A DNA stretch of 53,067 nucleotides. It comes from Acidobacteriota bacterium. GTDB taxonomy: Bacteria; Acidobacteriota; Vicinamibacteria; Vicinamibacterales; 2-12-FULL-66-21. Below are positions 16,154-22,257 of this stretch, in pieces. How positions within the stretch are numbered: position 1 is the stretch's first letter; every line of letters begins with the position of its first letter. The position numbers and the translations under genes are program-made. A model generated the notes under the pieces. It made no database searches. It was not told the origin of the DNA and saw nothing but the letters and a program-made list of their open reading frames with translations. The stretch is from assembly GCA_003222675.1 (NCBI GenBank), contig QHWT01000055.1:111210-164276 (forward strand), written 5' to 3'.

Positions 16154-16670
16154 GCCACGCGAGCCGCCTCCGCCGCAAGGCGGCTACGGCGGCCAAGGCG
16201 GAGCGGGAATTACTTGTGCGCGTGCCCGCGAACGGAGCGGAGCGAGCTGCGAAGAGCGAGCGCAGCGCAGTGAATCCTGGTCAGAGCGAACGAGCGCAGC
16301 GAGTGAGCCACGCGAGCCGCCTCCGCCGCAAGGCGGCTACGGCGGGCCAAGGCGGAGCGGGAATTACTTGTGCGCGTGCCCGCGACGCAGCGCAGTGAAT
16401 CCTGGTCAGAGCGAACGAGCGCAGCGAGTGAGCCACGCGAGCCGCCTCCGCCGCAAGGCGGCTACGGCGGGCCAAGGCGGAGCGGGAATTACTTGTGCGC
16501 GTGCCCGCGAACGGAGCGGAGCGAGCTGCGAAGAGCGAGCGCAGCGCAGTGAATCCTGGTCAGAGCGAACGAGCGCAGCGAGTGAGCCACGCGAGCGGAG
16601 CGGGGCCCATGGGGCCCCCGCGAGCAAGCGTGTAGGGGGGTCCGGCGGGGCGAAGCCCCCCGGTTTAATA
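15812..16670 (+). repeat. Amplified repeat block (154-bp units) between GNAT and mrp
   Basis: The marker GCGGGAATTACTTGTGCGCG occurs at 15815, 15969, 16203, 16357 and 16482. Spacings of 154, 234, 154 and 125 bp show a 154-bp unit, one interrupted copy and one copy with a 29-bp deletion. Each full unit contains a family B core (CCGCAAGGCGGCTACGGCGG) and the AGCGAGTGAGCCACGCGAGC segment of family A. Two units end in a complete family A terminus followed by ATGAAGCGCTACCACGAC, at 16075 and 16671. The first is an aborted copy of the mrp start and the second is the real gene. Confidence 0.85.
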
Positions 16671-17672
16671 ATGAAGCGCTACCACGACATCGTCGGCGAC
16701 GGAGGGTCCAGAATCCTCGAGCAGGTTGCCGAGCAGCGCACCCGCATCACCGACGGGCTCGCCGGGGTGCGTCATCTCGTCGCCGTGGGTTCCGGCAAGG
16801 GGGGAGTCGGCAAGAGCACCTTGACGCTGCATCTCGCGGGCGCTCTGCGCGCCCGGGGGCTTCGGATTGCGATCCTGGACGCGGACTTCAACGGCCCCTC
16901 ACAGGCGCGCATGGCAGGTGTCCAGGGGGCACTGTTCGTTCCCGGCAGTCACAAGGTCGCGCTTCCGCGGACCGGGAACGGGATCGCGGTCTTCTCGATG
17001 GGCTCGCTGATCCCGGAGTCGGAGGCGCTCGAGTTCGAGAGCGCGGCGCACGGAGACTCCCATACGTGGCGCGCCACGAGGGAGTTCGCTCTCCTCGGCG
17101 AGATCCTCGGGTCGTTCGACTGGGGAGCGCTCGATCTGCTGATGTTCGATCTGCCGCCGGGAGCCGAGCGGACCGTCCAGTACGCCGATTTTCTCGGGCC
17201 GCGGACCTCGTTCCTGCTCGTGACGATCCCTTCCGAGGTGGCACGGGGCGTGGTCGCGCGCTCGGTGGCAGCTCTGTCGAAGGGACCCAATCGCCTCCTC
17301 GGTTACGTCGAGAACATGAGCGGCTACTACTGCCGCGACTGCAACGCCATCAAGCCACTCTTTTCAGACCGGGGGGCTTCGCCCCGCCGGACCCCCCTAC
17401 GCGCTCACTCGCGGGGACCCCATGATCCCCGCTCCGTTCGCGCGGGGTGCGCCGTTGGCGCACCCGAACCATCGGGCCTGGAGATTCCCTGCCTCGGGAC
17501 CGTCCCATTCGATCCCGAGCTTGCACGGCACTGCGATCGGGGGATCCCTCTCGCGGAACTGCCCGAAACACCCGTTGGCCTGGCCCTGGAGTACGTTGCG
17601 CTGCAACTTCTGGACAGTCTCGAAACGACAGGGAGCATTCCCGATGAAGTTCCTCTGCATCCCCTGCGATAG
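16671..17672 (+). CDS. mrp: Mrp/NBP35-type P-loop ATPase with in-frame repeat insert
   Basis: A 333-residue MinD/Mrp-like ATPase. The deviant Walker A GSGKGGVGKST lies at residues 40-50, followed by ILDADFNGPSQ, the Mrp switch region; FDLPPGAERTVQ is the second conserved loop. CRDC at 221-224 matches the CxxC that binds a bridging Fe-S cluster in Mrp/Nbp35 carriers. Residues about 232-265 are a family A element read in a different frame (DRGASPRRTP), placed between the CxxC and LGTVPFDPELARHCD. The family normally delivers Fe-S clusters or acts on cofactor biogenesis. It overlaps the next gene by 29 bp. Here it may serve the radical SAM and rubredoxin-like proteins next to it, which is inference. 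The ATG at 16671 is chosen because upstream sequence is repeat. Confidence 0.85.
   Translation: MKRYHDIVGDGGSRILEQVAEQRTRITDGLAGVRHLVAVGSGKGGVGKSTLTLHLAGALRARGLRIAILDADFNGPSQARMAGVQGALFVPGSHKVALPRTGNGIAVFSMGSLIPESEALEFESAAHGDSHTWRATREFALLGEILGSFDWGALDLLMFDLPPGAERTVQYADFLGPRTSFLLVTIPSEVARGVVARSVAALSKGPNRLLGYVENMSGYYCRDCNAIKPLFSDRGASPRRTPLRAHSRGPHDPRSVRAGCAVGAPEPSGLEIPCLGTVPFDPELARHCDRGIPLAELPETPVGLALEYVALQLLDSLETTGSIPDEVPLHPLR
17366..17465 (-). repeat. Family A element in mrp
   Basis: Starts CAGACCGGGGGGCTTCGCCC (reverse orientation) and continues through a GGGGACCCC...GGGGTGCGCC palindromic part. It is translated in the +1 frame relative to the copy in the Usp gene yet contains no stop, so the element is open in more than one frame. 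Confidence 0.8.
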
Positions 17673-18177
17673 CCCGATGAAGCTGCAAACCATCGGTCCG
17701 CCAGAGGGCGGCTCGCTCTCGGTCGTCTACTCTTGTCCTGAGTGCGGCTACGAGATCGCCATGCTCACCAATGCGTACGAAACACAGATCGTCCAGTCAC
17801 TCGGCGTGCGGATCGGCCCTGCGGTCGGCGCGGAGCCGTGGAATGGGTCCGGCGCCGGCTGCCCGTTCACCGCGATGATTCCATCGACTCCGGACGAAGG
17901 GAGCAAGGATCTCGCACCAGCGAGCGAGCGCGAGCGAGTGAGCCACGCGAACGGAGCGGGGCCAGGGGGCCCCGCGAGTGAGCGTGTAGGGGGGACCGGC
18001 GGGGCGAAGCCCCCCGGTCTAAGCTGGACTGCCGCTGCGGAAATGCGGCTCGCGAACATTCCCGCGTTCGTCCGCCCCATGGCGCGGACCGGCATCGAGA
18101 GTTTCGCCCGAGAGCGGGGGGCCCTCGAAGTGGACGAGAAGATCCTGGACGCGGCGCGCGAGTTTTTCGGCATGTAA
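17644..18177 (+). CDS. Zinc-ribbon protein with C-terminal PCP_red domain
   Basis: A 177-residue protein whose ATG lies inside the end of mrp. Two cysteine pairs, CIPC (5-8) and CPECG (31-34), form a zinc ribbon or rubredoxin-like site; another Cys is at GAGCPF near residue 72. Residues about 92-127 are a family A element (ERVGGTGGAKPPGL). The C-terminal 50 residues (SWTAAAEMRLANIPAFVRPM, IESFARE, VDEKILDAAREFF) form a clear PCP_red domain, the module found at the C-terminus of protochlorophyllide reductase subunit B. The same domain ends the next gene. Its role is unknown; a carrier or chaperone for a tetrapyrrole or metal cofactor is my inference. Confidence 0.78.
   Translation: MKFLCIPCDSPMKLQTIGPPEGGSLSVVYSCPECGYEIAMLTNAYETQIVQSLGVRIGPAVGAEPWNGSGAGCPFTAMIPSTPDEGSKDLAPASERERVSHANGAGPGGPASERVGGTGGAKPPGLSWTAAAEMRLANIPAFVRPMARTGIESFARERGALEVDEKILDAAREFFGM
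17918..18022 (+). repeat. Family A element in the zinc-ribbon/PCP_red gene
   Basis: A complete forward copy: a GAGCGAGCGCGAGCGAGTGA start, a CCAGGGGGCCCCGCGAG palindrome, and the terminus GGGGCGAAGCCCCCCGGTCT followed by AA. It lies exactly in the linker between zinc ribbon and PCP_red domain. Confidence 0.85.
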
Positions 18178-18194
18178 TTCGTCGCTTGATTCAA

Positions 18195-19745
18195 ATGAAC
18201 ATGCCGAATATGAACGGGACCCCCTTCGCCCGGCCCTACGTCGTCTCCTGGAACCTCACTTACCGCTGCAACCTCGCCTGCGAGCACTGCTATCTCGACG
18301 CCGGGGGCGCGCCTCGGGTCGACACGGAGAACTTCGCGGACCGGAGCGAGCTCGACACCGACGAGTGCTTCAGGGTCATCGACGAACTCGCCGCCTTCGC
18401 GCCTGAATGCCTGACAATCCTGACGGGCGGCGAGCCGCTTCTGCGGCGCGACATCCTCGAGATCGTCCGGCGCGCGTCGGAGCGCCGACTTTGGGTCGTC
18501 GTCGGCACCAACGGCGTGAGCATCACGGAGAACCTGGCGAGCCGCCTCGCGGAGGCCGGAGCGCGCGGGCTCTCGCTCTCGCTCGATGCTCTCGATCCCG
18601 ATCGTCACGACCGCTTCAGGAGAGTGCGTGGCGCGTGGCGGAACACGGTGGAAGGAGCGGAGATTCTCAACAGGACCGGGCTCCCTTTCATCGTGCAGAC
18701 GACCGCGGGCTCGCACAATCTCGGCGAGCTCGAAGCGATCGCCGACTTCGCGCACGATCGGCTCGCCGCCAAGGTTTGGAACCTCTACTTCCTGGTGCCG
18801 ACGGGGCGCGGGCAGTTCGTGTCGGACATCACCCCCGCGCAGTACGACGAGGTCCTCGCCTCGCTCTACCGGATCCAGAGGAAGTACGATCGCCGGATGC
18901 TCGTGAACGCGAAGTGTGCTCCGCACTTCATCAAGACCGTTCTGGAGAGCGCGAGCGGGGGTGGGGCCCCGCGAGCACTGGAGAATGCTGGCGCCGAGAC
19001 CGATCCGATCCCGACGGATGCCCGCCTTCGCCAAGGCTACGGCGGGCAAGCCGAATCGGCGATGCCCGGTATGTCCCAGATCAGGACCTACTCCGGAGGG
19101 GCCGGCGGGTGCCCGGCGGGGACCCATTACATGGGGATACGGCCGAACGGAGATGTCACCCCTTGCCCCTATCTCCCGGTCTTCGCGGGCACTCTGCGCA
19201 ACTCGAGTCTCGCGGACCTCTGGACGTCCTCAGGGCTGTTCGTCGGCATTCGCCGCCGCACCTCGCTCGGCGGGCGATGCGGCGAGTGCGAGATGAACGG
19301 CCACTGTGGGGGCTGCCGCGCCCGAGCCTACGGGATGACCGGCGATCTGATGGCTGAAGATCCGCTCTGCACCCACACGCCCGGCAAATTCGTCGGGTCT
19401 CCCCTTCTCACGCTCATTGGCGCCGGAGCGGAGCGGGGCTATGGGGTCCCCGCGAGCGACGGCGATGCCGGGGTCCCCAACGCGCCTGCGCGTTGGAGTG
19501 GAGGTGGGGGGTCCGGCGGGGCGAAGCCACCCGGGCTAACGATCGAGTATGGCCCCGACTCGCCAACGAGCATCGCATGGGACGATGCGGCCGCTGCGCG
19601 CATGAGGAAAATCCCCGCGTTCGTCCGGGGCATGGTTGTCAGGGCGGTCGAGGACTCCTGCCGCAGGAACGGCATCGGCCGCGTCACTGCGGAGGAGTTG
19701 GAGAAGATCCGCGCGCGGATGCCGACGCCGAAACTTTTCGGCTAG
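18195..19745 (+). CDS. Radical SAM/SPASM protein, NirJ/AhbC-like, with C-terminal PCP_red domain
   Basis: A 516-residue protein. SWNLTYRCNLACEHCYLDAG carries the CxxxCxxC cluster site (Cys25, Cys29, Cys32), followed by TILTGGEPLLRRD and LSLSLDALD. KVWNLYFLVPTGRGQ is characteristic of the heme-modifying branch (NirJ, AhbC/AhbD). The SPASM region has CPAGTHYMGIRPNGDVTPCP, CGECEMNGHCGGCRARAYG and CTH, giving cysteines for auxiliary clusters. Two repeat tracts lie near residues 252-287 and a family A element near 409-448. The last 60 residues (IAWDDAAAARMRKIPAFVRG) form a PCP_red domain. Known relatives remove or change propionate groups of siroheme-derived tetrapyrroles; the substrate here is unknown. 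An upstream TTG at 18186 is also possible. Confidence 0.85.
   Translation: MNMPNMNGTPFARPYVVSWNLTYRCNLACEHCYLDAGGAPRVDTENFADRSELDTDECFRVIDELAAFAPECLTILTGGEPLLRRDILEIVRRASERRLWVVVGTNGVSITENLASRLAEAGARGLSLSLDALDPDRHDRFRRVRGAWRNTVEGAEILNRTGLPFIVQTTAGSHNLGELEAIADFAHDRLAAKVWNLYFLVPTGRGQFVSDITPAQYDEVLASLYRIQRKYDRRMLVNAKCAPHFIKTVLESASGGGAPRALENAGAETDPIPTDARLRQGYGGQAESAMPGMSQIRTYSGGAGGCPAGTHYMGIRPNGDVTPCPYLPVFAGTLRNSSLADLWTSSGLFVGIRRRTSLGGRCGECEMNGHCGGCRARAYGMTGDLMAEDPLCTHTPGKFVGSPLLTLIGAGAERGYGVPASDGDAGVPNAPARWSGGGGSGGAKPPGLTIEYGPDSPTSIAWDDAAAARMRKIPAFVRGMVVRAVEDSCRRNGIGRVTAEELEKIRARMPTPKLFG
18950..19055 (+). repeat. Partial family A plus family B repeat inside the radical SAM gene
   Basis: A GC-rich fragment (GCGAGCGGGGGTGGGGCCCC) is followed by the family B core GCCCGCCTTCGCCAAGGCTA plus CGGCGGGCA. 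Both are read through in frame (ESASGGGAPRA, then ARLRQGYGGQA), ahead of the SPASM cysteines. Confidence 0.65.
19421..19539 (+). repeat. Family A element in the radical SAM gene
   Basis: A forward copy ending GGCGAAGCCACCCGGGCTAA, with an extra internal GATGCCGGGGTCCCC stretch. It separates the SPASM region from the PCP_red domain and is read as GGSGGAKPPGL. Confidence 0.8.
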
Positions 19746-19748
19746 CTG

Positions 19749-19846
19749 CGGCGAGCGGAACGGAGCGGGGCGGAAGGCCCCGCGAGTGGAGCGAGCCGAG
19801 GGGGTCCGGGGGAAGCGCCGAGTCTTCGAGGCGATATTCCCCCGGC
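19749..19846. repeat. Degenerate family A element between convergent operons
   Basis: Fills most of the gap between the radical SAM stop and the coxB stop. It keeps GCGAGCGGAACGGAGCGGGG, the GGGGCGGAAGGCCCC hairpin and a CCCCCGGCCTAC end. By position and hairpin content it may help end transcription from both sides, but no T-run is present. Confidence 0.5.
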
Positions 19847-20647
19847 CTACTTAAAGACGTCCGATTCGCCCTTCAGCTTTTCCTCTTCGGCATCCATCCA
19901 CTTCTGGAACTCCTCGGCGGTCTGGACGGTGACAAATCCCCGCATCCGATAATGGCCCAGACCGCAGAGCTGCGCGCAGGCAATCTCGTACTGGAACTCG
20001 GGATTCCCTGTCCGGATCCGCATCTCCGCGGTCGTCACGTTGGGCACGAACCAGATGGGAATCGTGAGGCCCGGCACGGCGTCCTGCTTCACGCGAAACT
20101 CGGGCACGCCGAAGCTGTGGATCATGTCCTTGCTTCTGAGCCTCACGATAATCGGCTTGTTCACGGGCAGATAAAGCTGATTGAGAGTCGTGACGTCGTC
20201 CTTCGCGGCAGGATCGGAGCGATCGAGTCCCAGGGGGTTCGACTGGAGGTCGATCAGCTTGATGTCCGTGCGGCCGAATTTCCTGTCGGGACCGGCATAG
20301 TGGACGTTCCAGGCGAACTGCTCGCCGGTTACCTGAACGACCAGCGCTTCGCTCTCCGGTGGAACGTGGTCGACCCTCGCGGCCCAGATCGGGATCGAGA
20401 ATGCGAACAGCAGAATCGCTTCGACCACAGCCACGCCGATCTCGGAATACTTCGACGTGTTCGACTTGACCCCCGTGTAGTTCGCCACCGGATGCCGCGA
20501 TCCCCGGAAACGGATCAGGGCGTAGGCAAAGAACCCTCCCCACCCGACGAACAGGATGAGCATGAACACGTGCGTCCAGCCGATCAGGCTGTCGATCTGC
20601 CCGCCATGAGCCGACGCGAGCGCCGGGAGTCCGAGCCACTCAGTCAT
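19847..20647 (-). CDS. coxB: Cytochrome c oxidase subunit II
   Basis: A 266-residue protein with two N-terminal helices (HVFMLILFVGWGGFFAYALI and VAVVEAILLFAFSIPIWA) and a periplasmic CuA domain. The copper ligands are seen in HSFGVPEFRVKQDAVPG and CAQLCGLGHYRM (Cys-x3-Cys-x3-His-x2-Met). There is no fused cytochrome c, so electrons must come from a separate carrier or directly from ACIII. It is last in the minus-strand oxidase operon rather than first, and its ATG overlaps the preceding stop (ATGA). Confidence 0.93.
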   Translation of the reverse strand: MTEWLGLPALASAHGGQIDSLIGWTHVFMLILFVGWGGFFAYALIRFRGSRHPVANYTGVKSNTSKYSEIGVAVVEAILLFAFSIPIWAARVDHVPPESEALVVQVTGEQFAWNVHYAGPDRKFGRTDIKLIDLQSNPLGLDRSDPAAKDDVTTLNQLYLPVNKPIIVRLRSKDMIHSFGVPEFRVKQDAVPGLTIPIWFVPNVTTAEMRIRTGNPEFQYEIACAQLCGLGHYRMRGFVTVQTAEEFQKWMDAEEEKLKGESDVFK

Positions 20648-21150
20648 GATGTTTTCGACGCCCCTTGGAGCTCCGACCATTCGGTGTCGAGCTCGACGTC
20701 CGCGATGCGCTTCGCGCGCTTGCGGAGATAGAGAAAGAAGGCAACGAACCCGCCCTGCACCGCAAGCAGGACGCCGAGCATCACCAGGACGCCGAGCTTC
20801 GTCCCGTCGACCATCGAGGTCTCCTCGGCCCCGAAGCACATCGGGCAGGCGAGGACGCTCGAGCCCCCGCCGATCACCACTGCCGCCGCCGTGAAGGCCC
20901 GTTGCAACCCCCAGTAGCGTGTCGTTCTTGTCCGGGGGGCTTCGCCCCGCCGGTCCCCCCTATACTTCTCTGGATCGCCGGGGACCCCTGCACCCCGGCT
21001 GGCTCGCTCCATTACGCGGCCGTGCACGGGCCGCTCCATTCCGCTCGCGTGCTCGCGGGGACCGTTTCCCCGCTCCGCCTTGTGCACCGTAGCTGCGAGC
21101 AGCGAAGGTGCATCGCGTGGCTCACTCGCCGCGCTCGTTCGCGCTTTCAT
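20644..21150 (-). CDS. Small CPMCFGA membrane protein of the oxidase operon, N-terminus interrupted by a repeat
   Basis: The reading frame of 168 residues starts at ATG 21150, which overlaps the upstream stop and follows GACGAGGA. Immediately after MKA a family A element encodes about 73 residues (SAASEPRD..., ending in GDRRGEAPRTRTT). The native-looking part is only the last about 75 residues: YWGLQRAFTAAAVV, LACPMCFGAEET and a membrane helix LGVLVMLGVLLAVQGGFVAF, then a basic RKRAKR cytoplasmic end. Small proteins with CPMCF and one helix do occur in ACIII/oxidase clusters. A role in copper or heme assembly is a guess. If the element is not tolerated, this gene is dead. Confidence 0.6.
   Translation of the reverse strand: MKARTSAASEPRDAPSLLAATVHKAERGNGPREHASGMERPVHGRVMERASRGAGVPGDPEKYRGDRRGEAPRTRTTRYWGLQRAFTAAAVVIGGGSSVLACPMCFGAEETSMVDGTKLGVLVMLGVLLAVQGGFVAFFLYLRKRAKRIADVELDTEWSELQGASKTS
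20931..21147 (-). repeat. Extended family A element after the start codon of the CPMCFGA gene
   Basis: Terminus TCCGGGGGGCTTCGCCCCGC at 20931, then palindromic sequence, then GTGGCTCACTCGCCGCGCTC near 21118. At about 217 bp it is about twice the usual element length and is open in the gene frame. Confidence 0.7.
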
Positions 21151-21347
21151 CGCAGCGTCCTCGTCTTGCGCAGGAACCACGAGTCGTAGACGATCAGGCC
21201 GGCCGACAGGGCGAAAGCCGCGATGGCTGCGAGCAGCCTTACGACCCCGCCCTCCCGCCCGTACAGGCCCAGGCACCAGACACCGAACAGCACCGCGAGG
21301 GCCGCGGATAGAAGGATCACCATCGCGTGGACCGACCTGAGGTTCAT
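21147..21347 (-). CDS. Small two-helix membrane protein in the oxidase operon
   Basis: 66 residues starting at the ATG at 21347. Two helices (AMVILLSAALAVLFGVWCLG and LLAAIAAFALSAGLIVYDSW) are joined by a short GREGG loop, with a basic end (FLRKTRTLR). It overlaps the coxD-like stop by one base and the next gene by four bases. It is probably an assembly or small accessory subunit of the oxidase; I do not recognise a named family. Confidence 0.6.
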   Translation of the reverse strand: MNLRSVHAMVILLSAALAVLFGVWCLGLYGREGGVVRLLAAIAAFALSAGLIVYDSWFLRKTRTLR

Positions 21348-21652
21348 TAATGAATCCAGTAGCCGTTGTGGACGGTGACGGCAGGAAGGGCCAGCAGCGC
21401 GACGAAGAAGACAGCGGTCAGCATGAGGACCGCGTAGATCAGCTTCTTCTCGGAGATCAGGTGCATGAAGTAGCACGCCACCAGCGATCCCTTGATGGTC
21501 GCGACGAGCAGCGCCACGGAAACGGCAATCGGCACGGGAAGGTGAAAGCGAGAAACTACCACGGTGATGATTGTCAGCGCCATGAGCGCGCCGAAGACGG
21601 TGATGTAGACCCTGACGTGTCTGTCGATATCAGCTGCGTGGTCGCTCGTCAT
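21347..21652 (-). CDS. Cytochrome c oxidase subunit IV-like protein
   Basis: 101 residues with three hydrophobic helices (ITVFGALMALTIITVVV, VALLVATIKGSLVACYFMHL and YAVLMLTAVFFVALLAL). The segment IKGSLVACYFMHL is diagnostic of the prokaryotic subunit IV (CoxD/CtaF) family. It lies between coxC and the small membrane protein, as usual in caa3/ACIII-associated operons. Confidence 0.85.
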   Translation of the reverse strand: MTSDHAADIDRHVRVYITVFGALMALTIITVVVSRFHLPVPIAVSVALLVATIKGSLVACYFMHLISEKKLIYAVLMLTAVFFVALLALPAVTVHNGYWIH

Positions 21653-21661
21653 GGATGCTGC

Positions 21662-22252
21662 CTACAGAAGGTACAGGGTCGGGAAGAGGAAGATCCAGAC
21701 CAGATCCACGAAATGCCAGAAAAGGCCCGAGTGCTCGACCCGGTTGGCGAACCACTCCGGGTTCGTCTTCCACAGCTTCGAGCCGGGGCCCAAGAAATAG
21801 GCGTTCACCATCATCCCGCCGAACACGTGGAGCATGTGCAGGCCGGTCAGGGTGAAGTAGATGGCGAGGAAGTTGTTCGTGCTGGGATAGAGCCCGTTCT
21901 CGAACTTGTGGCTGTATTCGAAGTACTTGACCACGAGGAAGACGAACCCGAGCAGGATCGTCGCCCCCATGTAGATCCGAAAGGTCCCGAAGCGGTGGCG
22001 CATCAGCGACGCCCAGGCCATGACCATCGTGACGGAGGACGAAATCAGGACGAGGGTATTGAACGTGGCGAGCGGGACGTTCAGAATCGTGTCTCCCCGT
22101 GGCCAGCTCGGCGCCCCTGTCCGGATCAGGATGTAGCTCGCAAACAGGGCGCCGAACAGCATGACCTCCGAGGCCAGGAAGAGCCAGATACCGATCTTGC
22201 CGTTGGTGAGACCGGTGTCCCGGCGCACCTCCACGGTGTACGGAATGTCCAT
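21662..22252 (-). CDS. coxC: Cytochrome c oxidase subunit III
   Basis: 196 residues starting with MDIPYTVEVRRDTGLTNGKI at 22252; frame upstream belongs to coxA antisense. Five helices; IGIWLFLASEVMLFGALFAS and TLTGLHMLHVFGGMMVNAYF are family signatures, and FWHFVDLVWIFLFPTLYLL is the canonical end. It starts six bases after coxA ends. Confidence 0.92.
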   Translation of the reverse strand: MDIPYTVEVRRDTGLTNGKIGIWLFLASEVMLFGALFASYILIRTGAPSWPRGDTILNVPLATFNTLVLISSSVTMVMAWASLMRHRFGTFRIYMGATILLGFVFLVVKYFEYSHKFENGLYPSTNNFLAIYFTLTGLHMLHVFGGMMVNAYFLGPGSKLWKTNPEWFANRVEHSGLFWHFVDLVWIFLFPTLYLL

Positions 22253-22257
22253 CTCGA

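Noticed and set aside
15812-16670. Regularly spaced repeats that might suggest a CRISPR array
   Set aside because: The units are 154 bp, nearly identical throughout with no unique spacers, and contain mrp start sequence. No cas genes are nearby.
19749-19846. Hairpin at the meeting point of the two operons as a rho-independent terminator
   Set aside because: The hairpin is strong but has no T-tract on either strand, and it matches the family A repeat. A termination role is possible but unsupported.
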